Of a DNA stretch of 64,000 nt, positions 35,071 to 43,698 are shown one piece after another (position 1 is the stretch's first letter; each line of letters opens with the position of its first letter). The DNA lies in NCBI GenBank assembly GCA_002490665.1, contig DKUL01000053.1, forward strand, positions 11,937 through 75,936, written 5' to 3'. The notes under the pieces are model-generated. The model saw nothing but the letters and a program-made list of their open reading frames with translations, did no database searches and had not been told where the DNA came from. The DNA comes from Lachnospiraceae bacterium UBA7205 (GTDB lineage Bacteria > Bacillota > Clostridia > Lachnospirales > Lachnospiraceae). Both the position numbers and the translations under genes were made by a program.

Positions 35071-35146
35071 CGGGCGTCCAAATGAAATATGTCAGCAAGC
35101 TGACGGACGCCCGGCGCGCGAGTAGTGGAGAGGGACATTCCCCTAC
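35071..35146. other. Two hairpins in the ahpC leader
   Basis: CGGGCGTCC (35071-35079) pairs with GGACGCCCG (35105-35113), enclosing a GTCAG/CTGAC hairpin; a second hairpin pairs GTAG-GGG with CCC-CTAC at 35122-35146. The junction reads GCGCGAGTAG, similar to GCGGCGAGTAGGG near 6682. It could be an ahpC leader structure or a small repeated palindromic element. No clear PerR box was seen. Confidence 0.4.
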
Positions 35147-35177
35147 TTGAAAAAATCATCAAAAAGGAGGATTTGAC

Positions 35178-35741
35178 ATGTCATTAATCAATAAGGAAAT
35201 CGTGGATTTCAAGGTTCAGTCGTTTGTAAATAACGAGTTCAGGGAGGTGACCAAGAAGGATGTGCTCGGAAAGTGGAGCGTGTTCTTTTTCTATCCTGCG
35301 GATTTTACGTTTATCTGTCCGACGGAGCTTGAGGACTTGGCGAACAAGTATGAGGAGTTCAAGAAAATAGGCTGTGAGATATACAGTGTTTCCTGCGACA
35401 CGCATTTTGTGCATAAGGCATGGCATGACGTGTCCAAGACCATTAAGAAAATTCAGTATCCGATGCTGGCAGACCCGACCGCAGTGCTTGCGAGGGGCTT
35501 TGACGTCCTGATAGAGGAGGATGGCCTTGCGGAGCGGGGAAGTTTCATTGTGAATCCCGAGGGAAAAATCGTGGCATACGAGGTGATAGCCGGAAATGTC
35601 GGGCGAAATGCCGAGGAGCTGTTCCGCCGTGTGCAGGCGTCGCAGTTTGTGGCAGAGCATGGTGACCAGGTATGCCCGGCAAAATGGCAGCCCGGTGCGG
35701 AGACATTAAAACCCAGCCTTGACTTAGTGGGACTGATTTAA
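35178..35741 (+). CDS. ahpC: Alkyl hydroperoxide reductase subunit C (2-Cys peroxiredoxin)
   Basis: The 187-residue enzyme reduces peroxides. The peroxidatic cysteine is in YPADFTFICPTELEDLA and the resolving cysteine in DQVCPAKWQPG, as in AhpC/Prx1. SYSVSCDTHFVHKAWHD and the C-terminal region are typical. AAAAAGGAGGA precedes the ATG. It pairs with the AhpF-like reductase 22 bases downstream; the two form a peroxide-reducing operon. Confidence 0.96.
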   Translation: MSLINKEIVDFKVQSFVNNEFREVTKKDVLGKWSVFFFYPADFTFICPTELEDLANKYEEFKKIGCEIYSVSCDTHFVHKAWHDVSKTIKKIQYPMLADPTAVLARGFDVLIEEDGLAERGSFIVNPEGKIVAYEVIAGNVGRNAEELFRRVQASQFVAEHGDQVCPAKWQPGAETLKPSLDLVGLI

Positions 35742-35763
35742 AAAACAGGTGGTGTTAACGGAA

Positions 35764-37404
35764 ATGAAGGAAACGCATGACAGATTATATGATGTGGTTG
35801 TGATAGGGGCAGGACCTGCGGGATTATCTGCCGCGATTTATGCCGCGCGGGCAAAATACAAGGTGCTGGTGCTGGAAAAGGACAAAATAGGCGGACAGAT
35901 AACCATAACCTCCGAGATTGTGAATTATCCGGGTGTGGAGCTGTCAGGCGGCAGAGAGCTGACAGAGCATATGCGCGTACAGGCGGAAGGGTTCGGCGCA
36001 GAATTTGCCATAGCGGAAGTGCTGGACATGGAGCTTGACAAGGACAGAAAGCTTTTGCGCACCACCAAGGGGGATTATGAGGCGCTCGGCGTCATCCTCG
36101 CTCCGGGCGCAAATCCCAGAAAACTTGGATTTAAGGGCGAAAAGGAGTTTCAGGGCAGGGGCGTTGCGTACTGTGCCACCTGCGACGGGGAGTTTTTCAC
36201 AGGGAAGGATGTCTTTGTCATAGGCGGCGGTTTCGCGGCAGTGGAGGAGGGCATGTTCCTTACGAAATATGCCAGAAAGGTCACGATGATTGTGCGGGAG
36301 CCAGACTTCACATGTGCGAAAACCGTATCGGACAAATTAAAGGAATATGGGAATATTGAGACCATTTTTGAGACGGAGATTCTTGAGGCAGGAGGCGAAC
36401 ATGCACTGTCGTATGCCGTATTCCGCAACAATGCCACAGGGGAAACCTGGCGGTATGACGCGCCGCAGGGGGACACCTTTGGAATTTTCGTCTTTGCGGG
36501 ATATGTGCCCAATACGGACTGGATAACGGACAGTGTGGAACGCGACGGACAGGGATATCTGCTTACAGACAGCAACAGGCAGACAAATGTAGCGGGTGTT
36601 TTTGCGGCAGGGGATGTCTGTGTCAAAAACCTCAGACAGGTTGTGACAGCCGTGTCAGATGGGGCGGTTGCGGCGACCTCGCTTGAAAAGGTTGTGTCGG
36701 AGATTCACGCGAAACTGGGGATTCCGGACTTGTATCAGGAACCGGCGCAGGCAAGGACGAAAGAAGTCCAGGATGAGAAAGCATATTTTACAAAGGGCGA
36801 TGGATTTATCAGCGGCGAAATCAGGCAGCAGCTGGAAGGCGTCTTTTCAAAGTTCGCGTCCGGCGTCACTGTCAGGGCATGGCTGGACGACAGCTCCCTT
36901 TCCGGTGAAATCAGGGGATTTCTGAATGAACTGACTGGAATCACGGACAAGGTGGAATGGACGGAGGGAAATACAGGCGCACCGGATATCAAGCTGCCTG
37001 CGGTAGAGATACTCGACAGTGCCGGCAAAAGCAGTGGAATCTATTTCCATGGTGTGCCGGGCGGACACGAGTTTAACTCCTTTATCATTGCACTGTACAA
37101 TGTCGCAGGACCGGGACAGCAGCTCGACAGTCAGACCAGCGACAGGATTAAGGCGCTTTCCGCAGACCAGAATATTAAAATACTGGTATCCCTGACGTGC
37201 ACCATGTGCCCGGAGTCGGTGATGGCGGCACAGCGGATTGCGGCGGATTCGGAGCATGTTACGGCAGAGATGTTTGACCTGTCGCATTTTCCGGATTTGA
37301 AAGAGCGGTACAATGTCATGAGCGTGCCCTGCATCGTAATCAATGATGAAAAAATTGTATTTGGGAAAAAGAACGTTGATGAAATGCTGGCACTGATAGC
37401 ATAA
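35764..37404 (+). CDS. AhpF-like NAD(P)H:peroxiredoxin reductase, thioredoxin-reductase module first
   Basis: A 546-residue flavoprotein. Residues 1-320 are thioredoxin-reductase-like: VVVIGAGPAGLSAAIYAARA for FAD, the redox pair YCATCDGEFF (about residue 136), VFVIGGGFAAVEEGMF for NAD(P)H. Residues about 345-546 form two thioredoxin folds like the N-terminal domain of AhpF, with the redox pair LTCTMCPESVM (about 478). In enterobacterial AhpF that domain precedes the reductase, so the order here is reversed. It presumably recycles AhpC. A GTG at 35749 is an in-frame alternative; the ATG at 35764 is preceded by AGGTGG. A terminator follows. Confidence 0.9.
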   Translation: MKETHDRLYDVVVIGAGPAGLSAAIYAARAKYKVLVLEKDKIGGQITITSEIVNYPGVELSGGRELTEHMRVQAEGFGAEFAIAEVLDMELDKDRKLLRTTKGDYEALGVILAPGANPRKLGFKGEKEFQGRGVAYCATCDGEFFTGKDVFVIGGGFAAVEEGMFLTKYARKVTMIVREPDFTCAKTVSDKLKEYGNIETIFETEILEAGGEHALSYAVFRNNATGETWRYDAPQGDTFGIFVFAGYVPNTDWITDSVERDGQGYLLTDSNRQTNVAGVFAAGDVCVKNLRQVVTAVSDGAVAATSLEKVVSEIHAKLGIPDLYQEPAQARTKEVQDEKAYFTKGDGFISGEIRQQLEGVFSKFASGVTVRAWLDDSSLSGEIRGFLNELTGITDKVEWTEGNTGAPDIKLPAVEILDSAGKSSGIYFHGVPGGHEFNSFIIALYNVAGPGQQLDSQTSDRIKALSADQNIKILVSLTCTMCPESVMAAQRIAADSEHVTAEMFDLSHFPDLKERYNVMSVPCIVINDEKIVFGKKNVDEMLALIA

Positions 37405-37419
37405 GAACCACGAAAAAGG

Positions 37420-37459
37420 GTATTCATTGTCTCAGATAAGGACAATGGATACTTTTTTT
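37420..37459 (+). terminator. Terminator of the ahpC-reductase operon
   Basis: GTATTCATTGTC pairs with GACAATGGATAC (one mismatch) around a 9-base loop, followed by seven Ts. Confidence 0.92.
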
Positions 37460-37483
37460 CATATGAATATTTGTGTTTTCCCC

Positions 37484-37512
37484 TTGACACATAAATGAAT
37501 ATATGATTAAAT
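37484..37512 (+). promoter_or_regulatory. Promoter of the ArsR-HMA genes
   Basis: TTGACA at 37484-37489, a 17-bp spacer and TTAAAT at 37507-37512. The operator palindrome covers the spacer and -10. Confidence 0.75.
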
Positions 37513-37518
37513 GTTCAT
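37495..37518. promoter_or_regulatory. ArsR/SmtB-type operator palindrome
   Basis: ATGAATAT (37495-37502) and ATGTTCAT (37511-37518) are inverted with one mismatch and an 8-bp centre, resembling the TGAA..TTCA sites bound by metal-sensing ArsR/SmtB repressors. Another half-site ATGAATAT occurs at 37462-37469. Its overlap with the -10 suits repression. Confidence 0.7.
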
Positions 37519-37538
37519 ATAAGAAAGGGAGTGACAGA

Positions 37539-37838
37539 TTGAAAGATACAAGGATAACAACAGAGACCATGGAAGATCTGGCAGGTATTTTTAAGATATT
37601 CGGTGATTTTACGAGACTTACGATTCTCTCACTGCTCATGGACAGCGGGGAAATGTGCGTGGGCGACATCGCCGAGCGGCTGAATATGACACAGTCGGGA
37701 GTCAGCCATCAGCTGGCGCTTCTAAAGCAGAGCAAGCTGGTAAAGACCAAGCGGGAGGGTAAGAGTATCTATTACTCGATTGCGGATGAGCACGTTTCGG
37801 AGATTATCCGCATCGGTATGGAACATATTTTGGAGTAA
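37539..37838 (+). CDS. ArsR/SmtB-family metal-responsive repressor (TTG start)
   Basis: The 99-residue winged-helix protein has the ArsR pattern FKIFGDFTRLTILSLLMDSG, then MCVGDIAERLNMTQSGVSHQ and LALLKQSKLVKTKREGKSIY. CVGD places a cysteine where some ArsR/CadC sensors bind metal; DEHVSEIIRIGMEHI is the alpha-5 segment with Asp, His, Ile and Glu typical of zinc or cobalt sensing. The TTG at 37539 has GGGAG seven bases upstream; the ATG at 37503 lies within the operator and -10, so it cannot be the true start. It controls the HMA and P-type ATPase genes, by position. Confidence 0.9.
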   Translation: MKDTRITTETMEDLAGIFKIFGDFTRLTILSLLMDSGEMCVGDIAERLNMTQSGVSHQLALLKQSKLVKTKREGKSIYYSIADEHVSEIIRIGMEHILE

Positions 37839-37875
37839 AAATATTTTTATAAAGAAGAAAGGAAGGCAAAAAAGG

Positions 37876-38094
37876 ATGAAAAAAACGTATAAGATTGAGG
37901 TAGACTGTGCGGCGTGTGCGGCAAAAATGGAGGAAGCGGCAAAGAAGACGGCAGGGGTTAAAGAGGCGACAGTCGCATTTATGCCACAGAAAATGAAAGT
38001 CGAGTTCGAGGAGGGCGCTGACGAGTCTGCAGTCATGGCGGAGGTCTTAAAAAACTGCAAGAAGGTTGAGTCCGACTGTGAAATCTTCTTATAA
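37876..38094 (+). CDS. Free-standing heavy-metal-associated (HMA) domain protein
   Basis: A 72-residue ferredoxin-like metal-binding domain: KTYKIEVDCAACAAKMEEAA has the CxxC metal site (Cys-Ala-Ala-Cys). It likely delivers Zn, Cd or a related ion to the ATPase encoded next, which itself lacks an N-terminal HMA domain. Separation of the two parts is common in Clostridia. A hairpin between the two genes may reduce transcription of the ATPase relative to this gene. Confidence 0.9.
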   Translation: MKKTYKIEVDCAACAAKMEEAAKKTAGVKEATVAFMPQKMKVEFEEGADESAVMAEVLKNCKKVESDCEIFL

Positions 38095-38110
38095 CATAAA
38101 ATTACATACC

Positions 38111-38143
38111 AAATGGCTCCGCGTGAAATGCGGGAGCCATTTT
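38111..38143 (+). terminator. Hairpin between the HMA and P-type ATPase genes
   Basis: AAATGGCTCC pairs with GGGAGCCATTT with a short inner GC extension and a few Ts. It could end the ArsR-HMA transcript or act as an attenuator before the ATPase. Confidence 0.65.
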
Positions 38144-38250
38144 GCGACTACCGTGTGTATGCATAAACTGCTGCTGTTTACGCCTTTTAAAACCAAAAGT
38201 GTGCCAATATCAGGCGGGGCGTGAACAGTAACTGGAAAGGATGTGAAAAT

Positions 38251-40113
38251 ATGACAAAGAAGCAGAAGAAAGTTTTGGTTCGCATTGTGATTTCGGCAGT
38301 TCTGGTTGTGGTGTTCGGGCTTTTGCCGGTGGAGAACAAGTATCTCCGGCTGGCGCTGTTTCTGGTTCCATACCTGATTATCGGGTATGATATTTTAAGA
38401 AAGGCTGTGCTTGGGATTTTCAACGGCCAGGTGTTTGATGAAAATTTCCTGATGGCGCTTGCGACAGTAGGTGCCATTGTTCTTGGGGAATACACAGAGG
38501 GAACGGCTGTCATGCTCTTTTACCAGATAGGGGAGCTGTTCCAGAGCTATGCGGTGGGAAAGAGCCGCAGAAACATCTCGGCGCTGATGGATATCCGCCC
38601 GGATTATGCCAATATCGAGCAGGATGGGGAGCTGGAACAGGTTGACCCCGATGACGTGGAAATCGGAACAATCATTGTCGTGCAGCCGGGTGAAAAAGTG
38701 CCGATAGATGGAGTTGTCGTAAGCGGGTCTTCCACACTCAACACAAGCGCACTCACAGGGGAGAGCCTTCCGCGGGAAGTCGGCGAGGGGGACGATGTCA
38801 TCAGTGGATGTGTCAGTCTGTCAGGGCTTCTGCGCATAGAGACAACAAAGGAATTTGGCGAGTCCACTGTGTCAAAGATACTGGATCTGGTGGAAAATTC
38901 CAGCATGAAAAAATCAAAATCAGAGAATTTTATCACAAGATTCGCCCGGTATTATACCCCGGCAGTCTGCATCGGCGCACTGGCGCTTGCCATACTGCCG
39001 CCGCTTGCCAATATGGTCATGGGAAATCCTGCGAACTGGTCACAGTGGGTCATCAGGGCGCTCACGACACTTGTCATCAGCTGTCCGTGTGCGCTGGTCA
39101 TTTCCATACCGCTCAGTTTTTTTGGCGGGATTGGCGGTGCGTCCGCACAGGGGGTACTTGTAAAAGGCTCCAATTATCTCGAGGCGCTTTCCGAGACGAA
39201 GTATGTCGTGTGTGACAAGACAGGCACACTGACGAAAGGTGTTTTTGAAGTGACGCACATTGAGCCGGCGGAGGGGGTATCGCCTGATGTGCTTCTCGAG
39301 GCAGCTGCCTGCGCGGAGAGTTATTCCGGGCACCCGATTAGCAGGAGCCTGAAAGAGGCATATGGAAAGCCGGTTGATGCATCGCGGGTTTCGGATGTGG
39401 AGGAAATCAGCGGGCATGGGGTATCGGCTGTCATAGACGGTAGAAAAGTGTCCGCCGGAAATGCCAGGCTGATGAAAAGACTGGGGATTTCCTACACAGA
39501 GCCACAGAAAACAGGTACCGAGGTTCATGTGGCAATTGATGGAAATTATGCGGGATATATCCTGATATCGGACGTGGTGAAGCCAAATGCAAAGGAGGCA
39601 GTGGCAGGGCTGAAGGCAGCAGGCGTCCGCCAGGTGGTCATGCTGACCGGGGACGCGGCGAATGTGGCGGAGGCAGTGGCATCAGAGCTTGGCGTGGATG
39701 TCGTAAAGAGCGAGCTGCTTCCGGCAGACAAGGTTGCGGAGGTGGAACGCCTTCTGGCGGAGAAAGGCGCGAAGGAGCGGCTGGCTTTTGTCGGGGACGG
39801 CATCAACGATGCGCCGGTGCTCTCGCGGGCGGATATCGGCATTGCGATGGGGGCGCTTGGCTCGGACGCAGCGATTGAGGCGGCGGATATCGTCCTGATG
39901 GACGATGACCCGGTAAAGATTGCCACGGCAATGAAAATATCCAGGAAGACGCTGGGGATTGTGCACCAGAATATTGTGTTTGCACTTGCCGTAAAATTTG
40001 CGTGCCTTGCGCTGGGGGCGGTAGGCTTTGTAAATATGTGGTGGGCGATTTTTGCAGATGTGGGCGTGATGATTCTTGCGGTTTTAAATGCTACAAGGAC
40101 GCTGAAGTCATGA
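38251..40113 (+). CDS. Heavy-metal-translocating P1B-type ATPase (Zn/Cd/Co export)
   Basis: The 620-residue pump has the metal-site helix SCPCALVISIPLSFFGG, the phosphorylation motif CDKTGTLTKG (about residue 321), the P1B marker SGHPISRSL and GDGINDAPVLSRADIGIAMG. Six to eight membrane helices are present. CPC with the C-terminal helix residues (NATRTLKS) fits ZntA/CadA-type divalent export, not copper. No N-terminal HMA domain is encoded here, since it is a separate gene upstream. AAAGGATGTGAAAAT precedes the ATG; a GTG at 38221 is less likely. A terminator follows at once. Confidence 0.93.
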   Translation: MTKKQKKVLVRIVISAVLVVVFGLLPVENKYLRLALFLVPYLIIGYDILRKAVLGIFNGQVFDENFLMALATVGAIVLGEYTEGTAVMLFYQIGELFQSYAVGKSRRNISALMDIRPDYANIEQDGELEQVDPDDVEIGTIIVVQPGEKVPIDGVVVSGSSTLNTSALTGESLPREVGEGDDVISGCVSLSGLLRIETTKEFGESTVSKILDLVENSSMKKSKSENFITRFARYYTPAVCIGALALAILPPLANMVMGNPANWSQWVIRALTTLVISCPCALVISIPLSFFGGIGGASAQGVLVKGSNYLEALSETKYVVCDKTGTLTKGVFEVTHIEPAEGVSPDVLLEAAACAESYSGHPISRSLKEAYGKPVDASRVSDVEEISGHGVSAVIDGRKVSAGNARLMKRLGISYTEPQKTGTEVHVAIDGNYAGYILISDVVKPNAKEAVAGLKAAGVRQVVMLTGDAANVAEAVASELGVDVVKSELLPADKVAEVERLLAEKGAKERLAFVGDGINDAPVLSRADIGIAMGALGSDAAIEAADIVLMDDDPVKIATAMKISRKTLGIVHQNIVFALAVKFACLALGAVGFVNMWWAIFADVGVMILAVLNATRTLKS

Positions 40114-40120
40114 CAGGTCA

Positions 40121-40153
40121 AAAAAGAACAGACTACATGTCTGTTCTTTTTTT
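40121..40153 (+). terminator. Terminator after the P-type ATPase
   Basis: AAAAAGAACAGAC pairs perfectly with GTCTGTTCTTTTT around a 5-base loop, ending in a T-run of seven. The next 190 bases before the TIR gene are AT-rich and gene-free. Confidence 0.93.
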
Positions 40154-40340
40154 GCCATTTATGGTGCATATATGTACATGGATATATAAAGAAACTTATA
40201 TACTATGGATGAATCTAAACATTTGCGTGTATTTTGTTAAAAGTTTATATTGCACAATACACATAGTTAATAGTAAAATAGAAAATAACTGTTCAGGTCT
40301 TTTTGCAGTATATGCGATAAAATGTAACACGGAGTTGGAT

Positions 40341-41687
40341 ATGTATATATATATTTCACATTCAGATAAAAATGAACATACAACCAGAAAAATATGCGAG
40401 ATGCTGGAATCCAATGGGCATACGTGTATATGCGCGCCGCAGGACAGTATCGCTGACTGTAGATGCGATGTGCTGCTATTGATACTTTCCAATGCCTCCA
40501 ACCGTTCGGAGACCGTGCTGAGGGAGATTGAGTATGCGGTCAGCCACTGTGTGCCTACACTGGTCTATCAGATTGAGGATGTCAGACTGAGCAAACCGCT
40601 TGAATATTTTCTGATGTCAAACCAGTGGATTGTGGGTAAGGACACGGACAATTATGAGAAAATCCTGGAGGGCATCAAAAATATTGAGGACAACCGTTCC
40701 CGGGAAAGTGCGTATGGCAGTGTGGATGATGGAGGGGAGGACGTAAGCCGGTCTGACTTTGCCGGGGGATATAAGGCTCATGGCAGGAACAGGGACAAGA
40801 GGAAGCGTGTTCTTGAGCTGATAGAATTCATTGCAATTGCAGCGATATGCCTTGCCATGTTTTTTCATGAAAGAGGCGCCCGCGTGTCATTCGAAAAGGG
40901 TGATACGGTTGTGTTTGGCACATATCTTGGGGAACCGATTGAATGGCGGGTACTTAAGTCTGATGAGAATGGGACGGCTACACTGATTTCCGAATATATT
41001 CTGACGAACAAGGCATTTGATGTGCCGGATAGCGGCAGCTACAATATGGATGAAGGGAATGATTACTGGAGCATCACTGAGACGGAGGCAGACCGGAATC
41101 TGGAATTACAGGAGTATGTGCGCGGGAGCAGCCGCTGGGCGACTTCGGATATCAGGACATGGCTGAATTCGGATGAGGAAAATGTGACCTACGAGGGAAT
41201 CGGACCTGTCGCCAGCGCAACGTCAGACAAAAAGAACGGATATGCAAATGAGGAGGGTTTTTTATTTGGCTTTACTGAGCAGGAGAAGTCGGCAATCGTG
41301 CCCACCACAAATATCACGAAGGGGAATGCCCTGGATAAGGAACCAGTGGGGAGCACGGATCTGGTATGGCTGCTTTCGCAGGAAGAGCTGCTGTGGCTTA
41401 AGGATGCGGACGTCAGGCTGTATGTAAAACCCACGGAGCAGGCAATTGAGCAGGATCAGACAAACTATTACAATGCGTTTTCCCTGGTATACGGGGTGGA
41501 GGAGTATTACTGGTGGCTGCGGGATCCCGTGGCGAACAAGTCAAGCAAATGTTATCTGGTGGACAACGGCTATACCGCGGAGCTGTTACAGATGACAGAG
41601 GCTGGCGTGAGCGGATTCGGGGTGCGTCCCGTGATAAGGGTGAACACAAAAAAGATAAAAAACCTGTTACAAAAACATTACACATAA
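40341..41687 (+). CDS. TIR domain - membrane helix - DUF6273 protein
   Basis: A 448-residue protein. Residues 1-100 are TIR-like: MYIYISHSDKNEHTTRKICE opens the fold and SNRSETVLREIEYAVSHCVP, then QIEDVRLSKPLEYFL match bacterial TIR_2 domains, with Glu in the position of the NADase catalytic residue (VLREIEYA). The segment between APQD and DVLLLILS is about a dozen residues shorter than usual. A single membrane helix lies at 158-176 (IEFIAIAAICLAMFF). Residues 185-445 match DUF6273 (VVFGTYLGEPIEWRVL, DIRTWLN, YWWLRDP, GFGVRPVIRV) and would face outside. TIR would then be inside. GGAG is 7 bases before the ATG. It abuts a LytTR/GHKL pair. Confidence 0.82.
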   Translation: MYIYISHSDKNEHTTRKICEMLESNGHTCICAPQDSIADCRCDVLLLILSNASNRSETVLREIEYAVSHCVPTLVYQIEDVRLSKPLEYFLMSNQWIVGKDTDNYEKILEGIKNIEDNRSRESAYGSVDDGGEDVSRSDFAGGYKAHGRNRDKRKRVLELIEFIAIAAICLAMFFHERGARVSFEKGDTVVFGTYLGEPIEWRVLKSDENGTATLISEYILTNKAFDVPDSGSYNMDEGNDYWSITETEADRNLELQEYVRGSSRWATSDIRTWLNSDEENVTYEGIGPVASATSDKKNGYANEEGFLFGFTEQEKSAIVPTTNITKGNALDKEPVGSTDLVWLLSQEELLWLKDADVRLYVKPTEQAIEQDQTNYYNAFSLVYGVEEYYWWLRDPVANKSSKCYLVDNGYTAELLQMTEAGVSGFGVRPVIRVNTKKIKNLLQKHYT

Positions 41688-41705
41688 TTGAAAGGCATGA
41701 TGGGT

Positions 41706-42425
41706 ATGTACAATATAGGTATTTGCGACGATGAGAAGGATACATGTGCGCAGATAGCAGATATGGTATACGAGTATGGCAGGAAGGAAAATGTGGAAAT
41801 CATGGTTTCGGTATGGAACACAGGGGAGGCGCTCTACCAGGATCTGGCGGACAAGAAACCTATAGACTTGCTTTTCCTGGACATTGAGCTGGTTTCCACA
41901 AGTGGCATACAGATTGGGAAGCGTATTCGGAATGAGCTGGAAAATCCAGACATCAGCATAGCTTATATATCCTCAAAAAGCAGCTACGCGCTGGAACTTT
42001 TCAAGATTCATCCGATAGATTTTTTGATAAAACCGGTGAGTGCGCAGGATATCTGGGACACAATTGATGAGGCACTGCGCCTGTACCATCGGGGCAATAC
42101 TGTTTTTGAGTACAAGGCAAACGGCTACAGCTGCAGGCTTCCCCATAAATATATTATCTATTTTTATAGTGAGAACAAGAAGATCAATATGGTGACGAAG
42201 GATTCGACAGTACAGTTTACGGGCAAGATAAAGGATATTATCGCGATATTGCCGGAGTGCTTCATCCAGATACATCAGTCTTATATCATCAATATGAATT
42301 ACATCAGCGAATGCAGCTATGAGACTGTAAAAATGAGCGGAGGTGTCGAGCTGAATATCAGTCAGCCCTACAGAAAGATGGTAAGGAAATCCATTATGGA
42401 TTACGCATGGGGACAGGATGATTAA
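41706..42425 (+). CDS. LytTR-family response regulator (AgrA-like)
   Basis: The 239-residue protein has a receiver domain (IGICDDEKDTC with the acidic pair; LLFLDIELVSTSG with the phospho-Asp) and a LytTR DNA-binding domain (KYIIYFYSENKKINMVTKDS, FIQIHQSYIINMNYI). LytTR proteins bind direct repeats of about 9 bp spaced by 12. Several starts are in frame (TTG 41688, ATGs at 41697, 41700 and 41706); AAAGG and the family's usual beginning favour 41706. It starts about 20 bases after the TIR gene and is 2 bases from the kinase gene, so the three form one operon. Confidence 0.9.
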   Translation: MYNIGICDDEKDTCAQIADMVYEYGRKENVEIMVSVWNTGEALYQDLADKKPIDLLFLDIELVSTSGIQIGKRIRNELENPDISIAYISSKSSYALELFKIHPIDFLIKPVSAQDIWDTIDEALRLYHRGNTVFEYKANGYSCRLPHKYIIYFYSENKKINMVTKDSTVQFTGKIKDIIAILPECFIQIHQSYIINMNYISECSYETVKMSGGVELNISQPYRKMVRKSIMDYAWGQDD

Positions 42426-42427
42426 AA

Positions 42428-43684
42428 ATGTTGTTTTTACAGATTGCGGTATTATATATTGTATACAGATATATGCATTGCTTTTTTGACACGGCGCAGG
42501 TGAGGAAGTCAACGGAACTGGCGGCATATGGTTTCTATTTCATAACGGTCTGGCTGGTCAGCAGTCAATATGGCAATTCAGTTATCAGCTTTGCGGCGGG
42601 CATGGTTTTTATTTTTCTGCTTACGCAGATTTATCCCGGAAAACAGGGGAAAAAACTGGTTGCTGCATTTTTGCTTCAGGGAATGAACATACTCTGCGAG
42701 GTCGCTGCGCTGTATCTGGTGTATGACAGGGATGGCAGCGGTTCGGAAGTATATTACCTGATGTTCCTGCTGATGTTTGTGTGCGAACGCATCATAGAAA
42801 AGTTTGGCATCAGGAACATGCGGGAGAGCACGGCGCTAAAGCATTGGGACTTGCTGATATTCCTGCCCATTATCACGGTCGCCGTGCTGTTTATCATACT
42901 CTCTGCGGATATTGGCAATCGATATGTGGGCGTGACTGTCAGCATCGGCATGATATTACTGAACCTGATCGTGTTCTACATCTGTGACGAGCTTGTCGGT
43001 GCATACACCCGTCTGGAGGAGAGCGCGCTGGTTGAGCGGCAGCTTGAGAGCTACTCGAACCAGCTGGATGTCATCATGAAGTCGGAGGAAAAAGTAAGGG
43101 GGCTGCGCCATGATTTAAAACACCATCTCAGTGAGATACTGATGATGGCAGATGCGGACAGGACGACTGAAATCAAGGATTATGTCAGGGACATGCAGGT
43201 GTATATGACTTATGAGAGAGAGTATGCAAGCAGCGGCAATACAGACATTGACAGCCTGATTAACCTGATGCTTGACAAGGCAAAAAGAGAGCTGAAAAGC
43301 GTGAAGTGCAAGGTGAGTGTCCCACAGGAGCTTGATATTCCGTCGTTTGACTGGAATATCATTCTCGGAAACCTGCTGGACAATGCGATTTCCGCCGCGA
43401 GAAGTTCAGGAGACAAGTTCCTGCACATTAAAATCAACTATCAGAGGGGCATCCTTTTTATTCATATTAAAAACAGTTATGACGGCGATGTGGTGCGGGT
43501 AGATGACCGATATATTACAACAAAGAATTATGACAGGACGGACAGGGCACAGAATCATGGAATGGGCATTAAAAATGTAAAAAGGATTGTGGAAAAATAC
43601 AAGGGAACCACGGAAATCAGTGATGAGAATGGGGTTTTTGACGTCCGGATTCTGATGTATGTCTCCATTAAAAAGGAGTGCTGA
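42428..43684 (+). CDS. GHKL-type sensor histidine kinase (AgrC-like)
   Basis: A 418-residue protein with about six membrane helices in the first 190 residues and a cytoplasmic kinase part: GLRHDLKHHLSEILMMAD holds the phospho-His, NLLDNAISAARSSGDKF is the N box and NHGMGIKNVKRIVEKYKG is the glycine-rich box of the HATPase_c_5 (GHKL) class. It begins 2 bases after the response-regulator stop. AgrC-type kinases sense peptides, but no AgrB protease or AgrD precursor is nearby. The signal could instead come through the DUF6273 domain of the TIR protein; that is inference. Confidence 0.92.
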   Translation: MLFLQIAVLYIVYRYMHCFFDTAQVRKSTELAAYGFYFITVWLVSSQYGNSVISFAAGMVFIFLLTQIYPGKQGKKLVAAFLLQGMNILCEVAALYLVYDRDGSGSEVYYLMFLLMFVCERIIEKFGIRNMRESTALKHWDLLIFLPIITVAVLFIILSADIGNRYVGVTVSIGMILLNLIVFYICDELVGAYTRLEESALVERQLESYSNQLDVIMKSEEKVRGLRHDLKHHLSEILMMADADRTTEIKDYVRDMQVYMTYEREYASSGNTDIDSLINLMLDKAKRELKSVKCKVSVPQELDIPSFDWNIILGNLLDNAISAARSSGDKFLHIKINYQRGILFIHIKNSYDGDVVRVDDRYITTKNYDRTDRAQNHGMGIKNVKRIVEKYKGTTEISDENGVFDVRILMYVSIKKEC

Positions 43685-43698
43685 TGCCAAAAACAACG

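Noticed and set aside
35028..35177. PerR or OxyR box before ahpC
   Set aside because: AT-rich pieces such as TTATTGTGCAGG only loosely resemble PerR sites; no convincing 7-1-7 palindrome.
41688..43684. Possible Agr quorum-sensing locus
   Set aside because: The regulator and kinase fit AgrA/AgrC, but I found no AgrB-like membrane protease or AgrD-like peptide in the gaps.
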